DNA of 64,000 nt from JAJDXO01 sp965207535 (GTDB taxonomy: Bacteria; Pseudomonadota; Alphaproteobacteria; Rhodospirillales; UBA2165): assembly GCA_965207535.1 (NCBI GenBank), contig CBDBMR010000004.1, positions 124,001 through 188,000 of the forward strand, given 5' to 3'. The position numbers were made by a program, and so were the translations under genes. The notes under the pieces are model-generated. The model made no database searches. It was given only the letters and a program-made list of their open reading frames with translations, and was not told the DNA's origin. The stretch's first letter is position 1; each line of letters starts with the position of its first letter. Shown piece by piece: positions 52,521 through 61,108 of the stretch.

Positions 52521-53213
52521 ATGTGTCCGCGTTTCGCCCAGGCAGCTACGCTTCAGGAGCTTCGGAATCTGTTCGGATTTGAAGACGAGGACTGGCAGTT
52601 GCCGCTCCGTTTCAACATCCGGCCCACGGATTCGGTCGTGATCATCCGATTGACCGAGGGAAGGCGCGAACCGGTGTTTGCGAGTTGGTGGCTGATCCCG
52701 CCGTGGGCGGACGCGCCCAACAACAAGTACCCCATGTTCAATGCCCGCTCCGAGAGCCTGCTGGACCGCAAGGCCTACGCCGAGCCGGCGCGCAACAAGC
52801 GCTGCCTGATCCCGATGACCGGCTGGTTCGAGTTTCACCCGGAGGGCGGCATCCGCCAGCCCTATTACTTCTCGCTGAAGAGCTCGGCCCGGTTCGCGGC
52901 CGCCGGCCTCTGGCAGGTCTCAGCCAGGGGGCCGGAGCCGGTGACGTCCTGCACCATGGTCACCGTCGACGGCAATCCGCTGATCGCCCAGTACAATGTG
53001 AAGAACCGGATGCCGGCCCTGGTGCCCGAGGAGGCGTGGGATGCATGGCTCGACACCGAGGAGGTGTCGGCGGAGCATGCCGTCTCCAGGCTCGCAAGCT
53101 GGCCGGAAGAAGACATCACGGTCCACGCGGTGGACCGCAACGAGCTCAGGAAGACCACGAGCGACCGCCCGGCCTGCATCGAGCCATGGCCGCCCGCACC
53201 CGACCGCGACTAG
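52521..53213 (+). CDS. SRAP/YedK (HMCES) family protein with His-to-Lys active-site change
   Basis: The protein has 230 residues. Cys2, exposed after Met removal, forms the thiazolidine link to abasic DNA in YedK/HMCES. It is present here (MCPRF, usually MCGRF). Asn74 (FNARSE) and Glu104 (GWFEF) match the YedK Asn and Glu. The usual His of the H-x-R-M-P motif is replaced: here the text is NVKNRMPALV with Lys161 at that place. It may still crosslink abasic sites but release differently. No SD is visible 9 nt after cca. Confidence 0.88.
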   Translation: MCPRFAQAATLQELRNLFGFEDEDWQLPLRFNIRPTDSVVIIRLTEGRREPVFASWWLIPPWADAPNNKYPMFNARSESLLDRKAYAEPARNKRCLIPMTGWFEFHPEGGIRQPYYFSLKSSARFAAAGLWQVSARGPEPVTSCTMVTVDGNPLIAQYNVKNRMPALVPEEAWDAWLDTEEVSAEHAVSRLASWPEEDITVHAVDRNELRKTTSDRPACIEPWPPAPDRD

Positions 53214-53216
53214 CCG

Positions 53217-53882
53217 CTACAGAATCTCACAGGCGTCGTCGAAGGGCAGGCGCGGATTGCGCTTGAAGATGGTGTTTTCGTCACCCCGGCCGATGGAGCA
53301 CACGAACAGGGTCTTGACCGCGGTTCCGGCCCAGAACACTTTATCGCACATGGCCTTGTCCAGACCCTGCATGGGGCCGGCGTCATACCCCGCGGCCCGC
53401 ACCGCCATCATGAAATAGGCGGCTTGGAGGGTCGCGTTCTGGGACGCCCAGTGGGGAATGAGGTCGGGGTTTTCCTTCATCCGGTTGGGGATGTCGTCGG
53501 GCCGGAACGGGGTCAGCTGCGCCTGCCTGTGGAAGAACTCGTGGTCCATTCCGAAGATGGCGACCGCCGGGGCCTGCCTGGTCTTGGCCCGGTTGCGCTC
53601 GAACATGACCGGGGCGAATTCTTCCTTCGCTTCGGGCGACGTGATGAACTTGATCCGCAAGGGACAGCAGTTGGCCGAGGTCGGCCCCATCTTGGCCAGA
53701 TCGTAGATCGCCTTGAGTTCGTTCCCGGAGACGGGCTCGTCCTTCCAGCCGTTGAAGCTGCGGGCCTCACGAAACAATAAATCGAGGCCATCGTCGTCGA
53801 GCGGGTTCGTCCGTTGCCTGGCATCGCGAACGCTCTGCTGCGCGGCGAGATCGATTTCGTCTTTTTCCGGCGGTCCGGCCAT
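53217..53882 (-). CDS. rutE: Malonic semialdehyde reductase RutE-like nitroreductase
   Basis: The protein has 221 residues, with AGGGGAC 6-7 nt upstream of ATG 53882. FMN-dependent nitroreductase fold matching RutE throughout: FREARSFNGWKDEPVS, KMGPTSANCCPLRIKFI, QAAYFMMAVRAAGYDAGPMQG and the C-terminal NPRLPFDDACEIL. RutE reduces malonic semialdehyde to 3-hydroxypropionate in uracil breakdown. No other rut genes are in view, so the role may be general detoxification. The gene converges on the SRAP gene with 3 nt between stops. Confidence 0.9.
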   Translation of the reverse strand: MAGPPEKDEIDLAAQQSVRDARQRTNPLDDDGLDLLFREARSFNGWKDEPVSGNELKAIYDLAKMGPTSANCCPLRIKFITSPEAKEEFAPVMFERNRAKTRQAPAVAIFGMDHEFFHRQAQLTPFRPDDIPNRMKENPDLIPHWASQNATLQAAYFMMAVRAAGYDAGPMQGLDKAMCDKVFWAGTAVKTLFVCSIGRGDENTIFKRNPRLPFDDACEIL

Positions 53883-54070
53883 GGGTCTGTCCCCTGAAAC
53901 AATTTGAAGAAATTAACCAATGGCCGGACTGGTAATCGTCGCGGGCGATTTTGGCAAGTCCCCCAGGTTCGGAATAGGCGATGCTGCGGGCGCATCAGGT
54001 CCATCACATCATTCTAGAATACCAGCCGGAACGGCTGCGCTATCCCGCTGACATCGGCCGGTTCTTGGAC

Positions 54071-54144
54071 GGCTGACTATTCCTTCGGCCAGGAGGGCTC
54101 ATTGCTCCTTTGGTCATGAGGGCTCATTACTCCTTTGGCCATGA
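54071..54144. repeat. Three-unit 25-bp tandem repeat covering the hemF 3' end
   Basis: Units 54120-54144 and 54095-54119 differ at 2 of 25 bases, and a third, more diverged unit lies at about 54071-54094. Read on the minus strand each begins as the last hemF codons. The genic unit is Ser-Trp-Pro-Lys-Glu-stop. The middle unit has TGA for Trp, and the outer unit again reads Ser-Trp-Pro-Lys-Glu-stop but in another frame. Confidence 0.8.
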
Positions 54145-54990
54145 GGCCAAGGGCGGCAGGGACATGAGAATGGCCTGGGGATTGCCGCCGGTCATCAGGC
54201 CGAATTTGGTGCCCCGGTCGTAGACCAGGTTGAACTCCGCGTAGCGGCCCCGCTTTACCAACTGGGCCTGGCGGTCTTCGCCGGTCCAGCTCTCATTCAT
54301 GTGCCGTGCGACCAACTCCGGGTAGATTTCACGGAAGGCGCCGCCCACGTCCCGGGTGAAGGCGAAGTCGGCCTCCCAATCTCCCGTATCCAGGTAGTCG
54401 AAAAAGATGCCGCCGACGCCCCGGGCCTCGCCCCGGTGGGGAATAAAGAAATAGTCGTCGCACCACTTCTTGAACTTGTCGTAGTCGCCGGAGGGGTGGG
54501 CATCGCAGGCCGCCTTGAAGGCGGCGTGGAAATCCCGGGTGTCCTTATCGATGGGAAACACCGGCGTCAGATCGCCACCGCCGCCGAACCAGGATTTCGT
54601 GGTGACGATCATCCGCGTATTCATATGGGCGGCCGGCACCTTCGGGTTCATCGGGTGCGCGACCAGGGAGATGCCCGAAGCCCAGAACCGCGGGTCTTCT
54701 TCGGCGCCGGGGATTTGTTTGCGGAACTCGTCTGAAAATTCGCCGAACACGGTCGAGACGTTGACCCCCACCTTCTCGAACACCCGGCCGGTCATCACCG
54801 ACATGACGCCGCCGCCGCCTTCGGGCCGGTCCCAGGGCGTTTGCTCGAATCGCCCCGGCGCCGAGGCGTCCGTGCCGTTCGGGCCTTCGGTTTCGTCCTC
54901 CAGCTTTTCGTAGCTGGCGCAGATCTGGTCGCGCAGGGACGCGAACCACCGCGACGCTTCCGCTTTGCGGGTTTCCAGTTCGCCGGTCAT
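54127..54990 (-). CDS. hemF: Oxygen-dependent coproporphyrinogen III oxidase
   Basis: The protein has 287 residues, with GGAGGG about 8 nt before ATG 54990. Signatures: GVNVSTVFGEF, HMNTRMIVTTKSWFGGGGDLTPVFP, CDDYFFIPHRGEARGVGGIFFDYLD and EFNLVYDRGTKFGLMTGGNPQAILMSLPP. It decarboxylates coproporphyrinogen III to protoporphyrinogen IX using oxygen, indicating aerobic haem synthesis. It lies 16 nt downstream of trmL and is probably transcribed with it. Confidence 0.97.
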   Translation of the reverse strand: MTGELETRKAEASRWFASLRDQICASYEKLEDETEGPNGTDASAPGRFEQTPWDRPEGGGGVMSVMTGRVFEKVGVNVSTVFGEFSDEFRKQIPGAEEDPRFWASGISLVAHPMNPKVPAAHMNTRMIVTTKSWFGGGGDLTPVFPIDKDTRDFHAAFKAACDAHPSGDYDKFKKWCDDYFFIPHRGEARGVGGIFFDYLDTGDWEADFAFTRDVGGAFREIYPELVARHMNESWTGEDRQAQLVKRGRYAEFNLVYDRGTKFGLMTGGNPQAILMSLPPLASWPKE

Positions 54991-55006
54991 TCGCCGTCCC
55001 TCCCCG

Positions 55007-55474
55007 TCATTTGCCGTCCGCCAGCAGCAGATCCGTCTGCCGCAGCGCCTCGCCCATCACCATGGCGGCGGCGGCCGCCACGTTCAAGGACCGGGCGCTG
55101 CCGGCCATGGGAATTCGAATGCGGGCATCGGCGGATCGATGAACCTCCGGCGGCACGCCGGCGCTCTCCCGCCCCAGCAGCAATATATCCGAGGTTCGGA
55201 AATCGAACCCGGTATAGGCGAGCTCGGCGGATGTGGTCAGCAGCACCAGACGCCGCCCGCTTTCCCGCGCCTGGCGCTCGAACGCCGCCCAGTTCGGGTG
55301 CCGTACCAGTTCGGCGGCCTCCAAATAGTCCATGCCGGCGCGGCGGAGCCGTTTGTCGTCCAGCACGAAGCCCGCCGGCTCGATCAGATCGACGCCGATG
55401 CCGAGGCAGGCGCCGAGCCGCAAAACGGCGCCGGTATTGCCTGGGATATCGGGTTCGAAGAGGGCTATTCGCAT
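55007..55474 (-). CDS. trmL: tRNA (cytidine/uridine(34)-2'-O)-methyltransferase TrmL
   Basis: The protein has 155 residues from ATG 55474 (GGTGA 5 nt upstream). The minimal SPOUT domain has RIALFEPDIPGNTGAVLRLGACLG, DILLLGRESAGVPPEV and PMAGSARSLNVAAAAAMVMGEALRQ, the three motifs of TrmL (YibK). It methylates the ribose of the wobble nucleotide in tRNA-Leu isoacceptors. Confidence 0.94.
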   Translation of the reverse strand: MRIALFEPDIPGNTGAVLRLGACLGIGVDLIEPAGFVLDDKRLRRAGMDYLEAAELVRHPNWAAFERQARESGRRLVLLTTSAELAYTGFDFRTSDILLLGRESAGVPPEVHRSADARIRIPMAGSARSLNVAAAAAMVMGEALRQTDLLLADGK

Positions 55475-55789
55475 GGAATTCACCGGGCCTGCATTACGCT
55501 AGGTTTTCCGCCGATTAGCCGCGAAAAAACAGGGGGAATTGTGCTTTCCACGGCGGAGAATCTGCATTATATCAGAGGCCAAGTTCCTACCATGAGGTTG
55601 GTCAGCAATTGCATGATCTTAGCCCGGAAACCGACGGTACGGGGAGCGCTGCGGGAGAGGGAGCAGCATCACAATCGCCGGGGACCCAGGTGAAATTCCA
55701 CGATCGAGCACCAACGTATCTCAGAAAACCCCGGTCTTAGTCGAGACGATCCCGATACGAGCCGAGAACGGACGCAAGAGGACACGAAT
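55475..55789. other. 315-bp divergent intergenic region between trmL and petA
   Basis: No gene or RNA structure is seen. It must hold the petABC promoter. An AT-rich GCATTATATC (55564-55573) is the most -10-like stretch, but no well-spaced -35 precedes it. AGAGGA, the petA SD, is at its right end. Confidence 0.4.
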
Positions 55790-56350
55790 ATGGCTGATAC
55801 GAGCACAGCGACCGCAGAGGGTCATGAACATGAGGAGGATCGCCGCGATTTTCTTCTGACGTCGACCGTCGTCGTCGGCGCCGCGGGTGTCGCGCTGGCG
55901 GCTTGGCCGTTTATCGATTTCATGAACCCGTCGGCCGATGTTCTGGCGCTGGCCAGTCTGGAGTTCGATCTGTCCTCCATGGAGCCGGGTCAGGCCGTTA
56001 CGGTGACCTGGCGCAACAAGCCGGTCTTCATCCGTCGCCGGACCGCCGCCGAAATCGATGCGGCGAAGAAAGTGCTGCTGTCCGATCTGAAAGATCCGCA
56101 AGCCGATGCCGACCGGGTCAAGGAAGGCAAGGATGAGTGGCTGGTGATGATCGGCATCTGCACCCATTTGGGCTGCATCCCGGCAGGACAGAAAGCGACG
56201 GATACGAGGGGTGAGTTCGGCGGCTGGTTCTGCCCGTGCCACGGCTCGCACTACGACACGTCCGGGCGCATCCGCAAGGGGCCGGCGCCCAAAAATCTGG
56301 CGATCCCGCCCTACGCCTTTACCAACGATACGACCGTTAGAATCGGCTAG
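55790..56350 (+). CDS. petA: Ubiquinol-cytochrome c reductase iron-sulfur (Rieske) subunit
   Basis: The protein has 186 residues. A Tat-type N-terminus (DRRDFLLTSTVVVGAAGVALAAWPFIDFM) forms the membrane anchor. The [2Fe-2S] ligands lie in CTHLGC (Cys124, His126, Cys129) and CPCHGSHY (Cys148, Cys150, His151), including the stabilising disulfide pair. It takes electrons from ubiquinol at the Qo site. First gene of petABC. Confidence 0.97.
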   Translation: MADTSTATAEGHEHEEDRRDFLLTSTVVVGAAGVALAAWPFIDFMNPSADVLALASLEFDLSSMEPGQAVTVTWRNKPVFIRRRTAAEIDAAKKVLLSDLKDPQADADRVKEGKDEWLVMIGICTHLGCIPAGQKATDTRGEFGGWFCPCHGSHYDTSGRIRKGPAPKNLAIPPYAFTNDTTVRIG

Positions 56351-56361
56351 GAGATCCACCC

Positions 56362-57654
56362 ATGAGCGCAGCCCCAGAATGGAAAAATCCGGTCGTCAGG
56401 TGGATCGACCATCGTCTTCCGGTCTTCACGTTCACCCATCACAGCCTCGTCGACTATCCGACGCCCAGGAACCTGAATTACTGGTGGAACTTCGGCTCCC
56501 TGGCAGGCGTCGTCCTGGTGATCATGATCGCCACCGGACTGTTTCTGGCGATGCACTACAATCCCAACGTCGATCATGCCTTCGACTCGGTCGAGCGGAT
56601 CATGCGCGACGTGAACTACGGCTGGCTGATGCGGTACATGCATGCCAACGGCGCCTCCATGTTCTTCCTGGTGGTCTACATCCATATGTTCCGTGCGCTG
56701 TATTACGGCTCATACCGGGCGCCCCGCGAGGTGCTGTGGTTCATCGGCCTGTTCATCTTCCTTGCCATGATGGCGACGGCCTTCGTCGGCTACACCCTGC
56801 CTTGGGGTCAGATGAGCTTCTGGGGCGCCACGGTGATCACCAACCTGTTCTCGGTGGTCCCGTTCTTTGGCGATGCCATCGTGCAGTGGCTGTTGGGCGG
56901 CTTCGCGGTCGACAATCCGACGTTGAACCGTTTCTACGCCTTTCACTTCCTGTTGCCCTTCGTGATCTTCGGGCTGGTGTTCCTGCACCTCTGGGCCCTG
57001 CACGTGCACAAGTCGAACAATCCGCTGGGCGTGGATATCAAGACGGACGGAGACACGATTCCCTTCCATCCCTACTACACCGCGAAGGACGCCTTCGGGC
57101 TCGGGGTTTTCCTGATCGTCTACTTCGCCTTCGCCTTCTTCGCGCCGAACCTTCTGGGCCACCCGGACAACTATATCCCGGCCAATCCGCTGGTGACCCC
57201 GCCGGAGATCGTGCCCGAATGGTACTTCCTGCCGTTCTACGCGATTCTGCGCGCGGTGCCCGACAACTTCATCGACATCTGGGGCATCCTGCCGATCCTC
57301 GTGACCGCGAAGACGGCCGGCGTGATCCTGATGTTCGCCTCGATCATCGTGCTGTTCTTCCTGCCCTGGCTTGACCGGAGCCCGGTCCGGAGCGCCAGGT
57401 TCCGGCCCATCTACAAGCAGCTTTATTGGCTGTTCCTGGCCGATTGCATCATCCTGGGCTGGGTCGGTGCCAATCCACCGGAGGGCACCATGCTGGTCAT
57501 CGGCCGCATTGCGACGCTCTATTACTTCGTTCATCTGCTGGTCTTCATGCCGTTGCTGTCCAGGTACGAGAAGACGCGGCCGCTGCCGGACAGCATCAGT
57601 GCGGCTGTGACGCCTCAGGGTTCGTCCCAGAGCGCCCAAGCTCAGGGAGCCTAA
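56362..57654 (+). CDS. petB: Cytochrome b subunit of the bc1 complex
   Basis: The protein has 430 residues, with GGAG upstream. It is a full-length fused cytochrome b with haem-binding histidines (RYMHANGASMFFLVVYIHMFRALYYGSY, RFYAFHFLLPFVIFGLVFLHLWALH) and the Qo-site motif PEWYFLPFYAILR. About eight transmembrane helices. Lies between petA (11 nt) and petC (4 nt). Confidence 0.98.
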   Translation: MSAAPEWKNPVVRWIDHRLPVFTFTHHSLVDYPTPRNLNYWWNFGSLAGVVLVIMIATGLFLAMHYNPNVDHAFDSVERIMRDVNYGWLMRYMHANGASMFFLVVYIHMFRALYYGSYRAPREVLWFIGLFIFLAMMATAFVGYTLPWGQMSFWGATVITNLFSVVPFFGDAIVQWLLGGFAVDNPTLNRFYAFHFLLPFVIFGLVFLHLWALHVHKSNNPLGVDIKTDGDTIPFHPYYTAKDAFGLGVFLIVYFAFAFFAPNLLGHPDNYIPANPLVTPPEIVPEWYFLPFYAILRAVPDNFIDIWGILPILVTAKTAGVILMFASIIVLFFLPWLDRSPVRSARFRPIYKQLYWLFLADCIILGWVGANPPEGTMLVIGRIATLYYFVHLLVFMPLLSRYEKTRPLPDSISAAVTPQGSSQSAQAQGA

Positions 57655-57658
57655 AGAG

Positions 57659-58441
57659 ATGACCCGGAAATTTAAGGGAATTGCCGCTGCCGCAGCCCTT
57701 CTCGCCGCGTTCTCGGTTTCGGACGTTTCAAAGTCCCGGGCCGCCAGCAAGGCGACCCCGCCGCCACCGCAGGAGTGGTCCTTCTCGGGCGTCTTCGGCA
57801 CGTTCGACCGCGCCCAGCTCCAACGGGGTTATCTGGTGTATCGGGAGGTCTGCGCGGCCTGCCATTCCATGAAGCAAGTCTATTTCCGGCATCTGGTCGA
57901 CATCGGCCTGTCGGAAAACGCGATCAAGGCGATCGCGGCCGAGTTCGACGTGGCCGGCGAGCCCGACGAGGACGGCGAACCCACGGAGCGCCCGGCCCAG
58001 CTTTTCGACCGGCTTCCAAGCCCGTATGCCAACGATAACGAGGCGCGTTCGGCCAACAACGGCGCGCTGCCGCCCGATCTGTCGCTAATCGCAAAGTCAC
58101 GGGTCGGCGGATCCGACTACATTCATGCGGTGCTGACCGGGTATCTGGAGAAGGCACCGGCGGGCGTCACCATGGGCGAGGGCATGAACTACAACACCTA
58201 TTTCGCCGGCAATCAGGTTGCCATGGCGCCGCCGTTGGCCGAAGACGGGGTCGAGTACGAAGACGGCACCAAGGCCAGCATCGATCAGCAGGCCCGCGAC
58301 GTTGCCGCCTTCATGACCTGGGCGGCGGAGCCGGAGATGGAAGAGCGCAAGCGGATGGGGGTCAAAGTGCTGTTGTTCCTGATCATCCTGACCGCCATGC
58401 TCTACGCGGTGAAGCGCCGGGTCTGGTCCGACCTGCACTAA
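57659..58441 (+). CDS. petC: Cytochrome c1 subunit of the bc1 complex
   Basis: The protein has 260 residues. A signal peptide is followed by the haem c site CAACH (Cys65, Cys68, His69) and an axial Met in the VAMAPPL region. A C-terminal membrane anchor (about 236-254) ends in RRVWSDLH. It passes electrons from the Rieske centre to soluble cytochrome c. Start is 4 nt after petB. Confidence 0.96.
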   Translation: MTRKFKGIAAAAALLAAFSVSDVSKSRAASKATPPPPQEWSFSGVFGTFDRAQLQRGYLVYREVCAACHSMKQVYFRHLVDIGLSENAIKAIAAEFDVAGEPDEDGEPTERPAQLFDRLPSPYANDNEARSANNGALPPDLSLIAKSRVGGSDYIHAVLTGYLEKAPAGVTMGEGMNYNTYFAGNQVAMAPPLAEDGVEYEDGTKASIDQQARDVAAFMTWAAEPEMEERKRMGVKVLLFLIILTAMLYAVKRRVWSDLH

Positions 58442-58448
58442 ACGAAAT

Positions 58449-58469
58449 CGGCCGCGGCGACCGCGGCCG
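58449..58469 (+). terminator. GC-rich hairpin after petC
   Basis: CGGCCGCGG (58449-58457), loop CGA, CCGCGGCCG (58461-58469) form a perfect 9-bp stem 7 nt after the petC stop. There is no T run, so it is more likely an mRNA 3' stabiliser or pause site than a simple intrinsic terminator. Confidence 0.5.
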
Positions 58470-58492
58470 CCAATGTTCGGGAGAGGTGAGGG

Positions 58493-59074
58493 ATGCGGTT
58501 GCTCCGTATTGTCGGCGTTCTGTCGGCTTTGTTCGCCTTCGCAGGCGCCGGTGACGCGCTGGCAGAGGGAAAGCCCAAGGTCAAGTTCATCACCAGCCTC
58601 GGCGAGTTCATTGTTGAATTGGAACCGGAAAAAGCGCCCGGGACGGTGGAGAATTTTCTCGGTTACGTCCGAGGCGGCCATTATACCGGCACCATTTTTC
58701 ACCGGGTGATTCCGGGCTTCGTCGTGCAAGGCGGCGGATTCAGCCGGGAATATCAGCGCCGCCGCGCCGGCGCACCAATCCGGAACGAGGCGGATACGGG
58801 TCTCTCCAATGAACGCGGCACCATCGCCATGGCGCGGACGTCCGATCCTCATTCGGCGACCGACCAGTTCTATATCAATATCAGGCTCAACAAAGGCCTC
58901 GACCATACCTCCAAAACCCGCAACGGCTGGGGCTATACGGCGTTTGGCCGGGTCATCGACGGAATGCGCATCATCAGCCGGATATCCCGGGTCGAGCGGG
59001 GCCCGGGCGGCCCATTCCGCCAGGACGTGCCCCGAACCCCGGTGATCATCGAAAAGGCCGAAATCATCAACTAA
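58493..59074 (+). CDS. Periplasmic cyclophilin-type peptidyl-prolyl isomerase
   Basis: The protein has 193 residues with a signal peptide (cleavage after GDALA, about residue 24). Cyclophilin motifs: APGTVENFLGYV, GTIFHRVIPGFVVQGGGF (catalytic Arg), DQFYINI and AFGRVIDGM. It resembles PpiA-type periplasmic folding catalysts. SD GAGGTGAGGG is strong. It follows petC by 51 nt and may assist periplasmic protein folding generally. Confidence 0.93.
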   Translation: MRLLRIVGVLSALFAFAGAGDALAEGKPKVKFITSLGEFIVELEPEKAPGTVENFLGYVRGGHYTGTIFHRVIPGFVVQGGGFSREYQRRRAGAPIRNEADTGLSNERGTIAMARTSDPHSATDQFYINIRLNKGLDHTSKTRNGWGYTAFGRVIDGMRIISRISRVERGPGGPFRQDVPRTPVIIEKAEIIN

Positions 59075-59106
59075 TATTGACCCTGATCGGGGCGGGGGAG
59101 ACAGAC

Positions 59107-59994
59107 ATGACAGCACCGGGCACCCCTCCGGTTATCGGGATCATCGGCGGCAGCGGCCTCTATGAGATCGATGGCCTCGCCAACACCAGATGGGAGAAGA
59201 TCGAGAGCCCGTTCGGCGAACCGTCGGATGAATTGCTGTTCGGCGAACTGGACGGATTGCGGCTGGTATTTCTGCCGCGCCACGGCCGCGGCCACCGCAT
59301 TCCTCCCTCCGATCTCAATTTTCGCGCCAACATCGACTGCCTGAAGCGGGCCGGCGTCACTGAAATTCTGTCCCTGTCGGCTTGTGGATCGTTCAAGGAA
59401 GAGCTGCCGCCCGGCACTTTCGTTATCGTCGATCAGTTCATCGATCGGACGTTCGCGCGGGTGAAATCCTTCTTCGGCACCGGAATGGTCGCCCATGTGG
59501 AGTTCGGCCATCCGGCCTGCGCCCGGCTGGGTGACGCACTGGAAGAAAGCTGCAGGGCGCTGGACATCCCGATGCAGCGGGGCGGCACCTATCTCATCAT
59601 GGAGGGTCCGCAATTCTCCACCCTCGCCGAGAGCGAGCTTTACCGGTCGTGGGGCTGCGACGTCATCGGCATGACCAATATGCCGGAGGCCAAGCTCGCC
59701 CGGGAGGCCGAACTCTGCTACGCCACTGTGGCCATGGTCACCGATTACGATTGCTGGCATCCGGACCACGATAGCGTGACCGTCGACGGGATCATCGCGG
59801 TATTGCTGGACAATGCCGACAAGGCCAAGTCGCTGGTCAGGGACGTGGCGCCCCGGCTTGGAGGCCGGACCGAGAGCTGTCCCTACGGGCATCACACTGC
59901 CCTGGAAAACGCGCTCATCACCGCGCCCGAGGCCCGCGATCCCGCGGTGCTCGCCAAGCTGGACGCGGTGGCGGGCCGGGTGTTGGGTGACTAG
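59107..59994 (+). CDS. mtnP: S-methyl-5'-thioadenosine phosphorylase
   Basis: From ATG 59107 (GGGGGAG upstream) the protein has 295 residues. Motifs: GIIGGSGLYEIDGL, FLPRHGRGHRIPPSDLNFRANI, TYLIMEGPQFST, GMTNMPEAKLAREAELCYATVAMVTDYDCW. The MTAP-type GMTNMPEA selects methylthioadenosine. It cleaves MTA, the by-product of polyamine and homoserine-lactone synthesis, to adenine and methylthioribose-1-phosphate for MtnA downstream. Confidence 0.94.
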   Translation: MTAPGTPPVIGIIGGSGLYEIDGLANTRWEKIESPFGEPSDELLFGELDGLRLVFLPRHGRGHRIPPSDLNFRANIDCLKRAGVTEILSLSACGSFKEELPPGTFVIVDQFIDRTFARVKSFFGTGMVAHVEFGHPACARLGDALEESCRALDIPMQRGGTYLIMEGPQFSTLAESELYRSWGCDVIGMTNMPEAKLAREAELCYATVAMVTDYDCWHPDHDSVTVDGIIAVLLDNADKAKSLVRDVAPRLGGRTESCPYGHHTALENALITAPEARDPAVLAKLDAVAGRVLGD

Positions 59995-59997
59995 CCG

Positions 59998-61107
59998 ATG
60001 AAGGTCGCCGGCACGCCCTACCGCACCATCTGGCTCGCCGAGGACGCCGGGAACGGGATCGGCGCGGCAGAGATCATCGATCAGACCAGGCTGCCCCACC
60101 GGTTCGTCACCGTGCGGCTGGAGACCGTCGAGGAAGCGGCGGCGGCGATCCGCGACATGCGGGTACGGGGCGCGCCGCTGATTGGCGCGACGGCGGCCTA
60201 TGGCATGGCGCTCGCCATGCGGGCCGATCCCTCGGACGAGAGCATGGGCGCCACCTACGATCTGCTGATGGCCGCCCGCCCGACGGCGGTCAATCTTCGC
60301 TGGGCCTGCGACGATCTGCGCGAAGTGCTGACCAACCTGCCCGCCGAACGGCGCATCGAGGCGGCCTATCGCCGGGCGGCGGAGATTTGCGACGAAGACG
60401 TGGAAATTTGTTCCTCCATCGGCGACCACGGCATGCCGCTGATCCGCGAGGCCTGGGAGAGCCGCGGCAAGCCGGAGCAGGTGAACGTGCTCACCCACTG
60501 CAATGCCGGTTGGCTGGCGGCTGTGGATTGGGGCACCGCACTCGCCCCCATCTACAAGGCGCACGATGCGGGAATTCCGGTCCACGTCTGGGTCGACGAG
60601 ACCCGGCCCCGCAACCAGGGCGCCAGCCTCACCGCCTGGGAGTTGGGCCAGCACGGCGTGCCGCACACGGTCATCGTCGACAATGTGGGCGGCCACCTGA
60701 TGCAGCACGGAATGGTCGATCTCTGCATCACCGGCACCGACCGGACCACGCGCACCGGCGACGTGTGCAACAAGATCGGCACCTACCTGAAGGCGCTGGC
60801 GGCCCACGACAACGGCGTGCCGTTCTACGTCGGCCTGCCAGGCCCAACCATCGACTGGACCGTCGGAAACGGCGTCGCCGAAATCCCCATCGAGGAGCGG
60901 GATGAGGCGGAGGTCACGGTGATGACCGGCAAGACCGCCGCCGGGGAGATCATGGACGTCACCCTCACACCCGATGGCTCATCCGCTGCGAATTTCGCCT
61001 TCGACGTCACTCCCCGGCGGCTGGTAACCGGCTTGATCACCGAGCGCGGGGTGTCGGCGGCATCCGAAGAGGGGCTGTCGGCGCTTTACCCGGAACGCGC
61101 GGGGTAA
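59998..61107 (+). CDS. mtnA: S-methyl-5-thioribose-1-phosphate isomerase
   Basis: The protein has 369 residues, the usual length. The catalytic pair is Cys168 (LTHCNAGWLA) and Asp248 (ITGTDRTT). MRVRGAPLIGATAAYG and GDVCNKIGTYLKALAAHDNGVPFYV are family text. It opens MTR-1-P to methylthioribulose-1-phosphate. It starts 3 nt after mtnP. The later salvage enzymes MtnB, C and D are not in the window. Confidence 0.96.
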   Translation: MKVAGTPYRTIWLAEDAGNGIGAAEIIDQTRLPHRFVTVRLETVEEAAAAIRDMRVRGAPLIGATAAYGMALAMRADPSDESMGATYDLLMAARPTAVNLRWACDDLREVLTNLPAERRIEAAYRRAAEICDEDVEICSSIGDHGMPLIREAWESRGKPEQVNVLTHCNAGWLAAVDWGTALAPIYKAHDAGIPVHVWVDETRPRNQGASLTAWELGQHGVPHTVIVDNVGGHLMQHGMVDLCITGTDRTTRTGDVCNKIGTYLKALAAHDNGVPFYVGLPGPTIDWTVGNGVAEIPIEERDEAEVTVMTGKTAAGEIMDVTLTPDGSSAANFAFDVTPRRLVTGLITERGVSAASEEGLSALYPERAG

Positions 61108-61108
61108 A

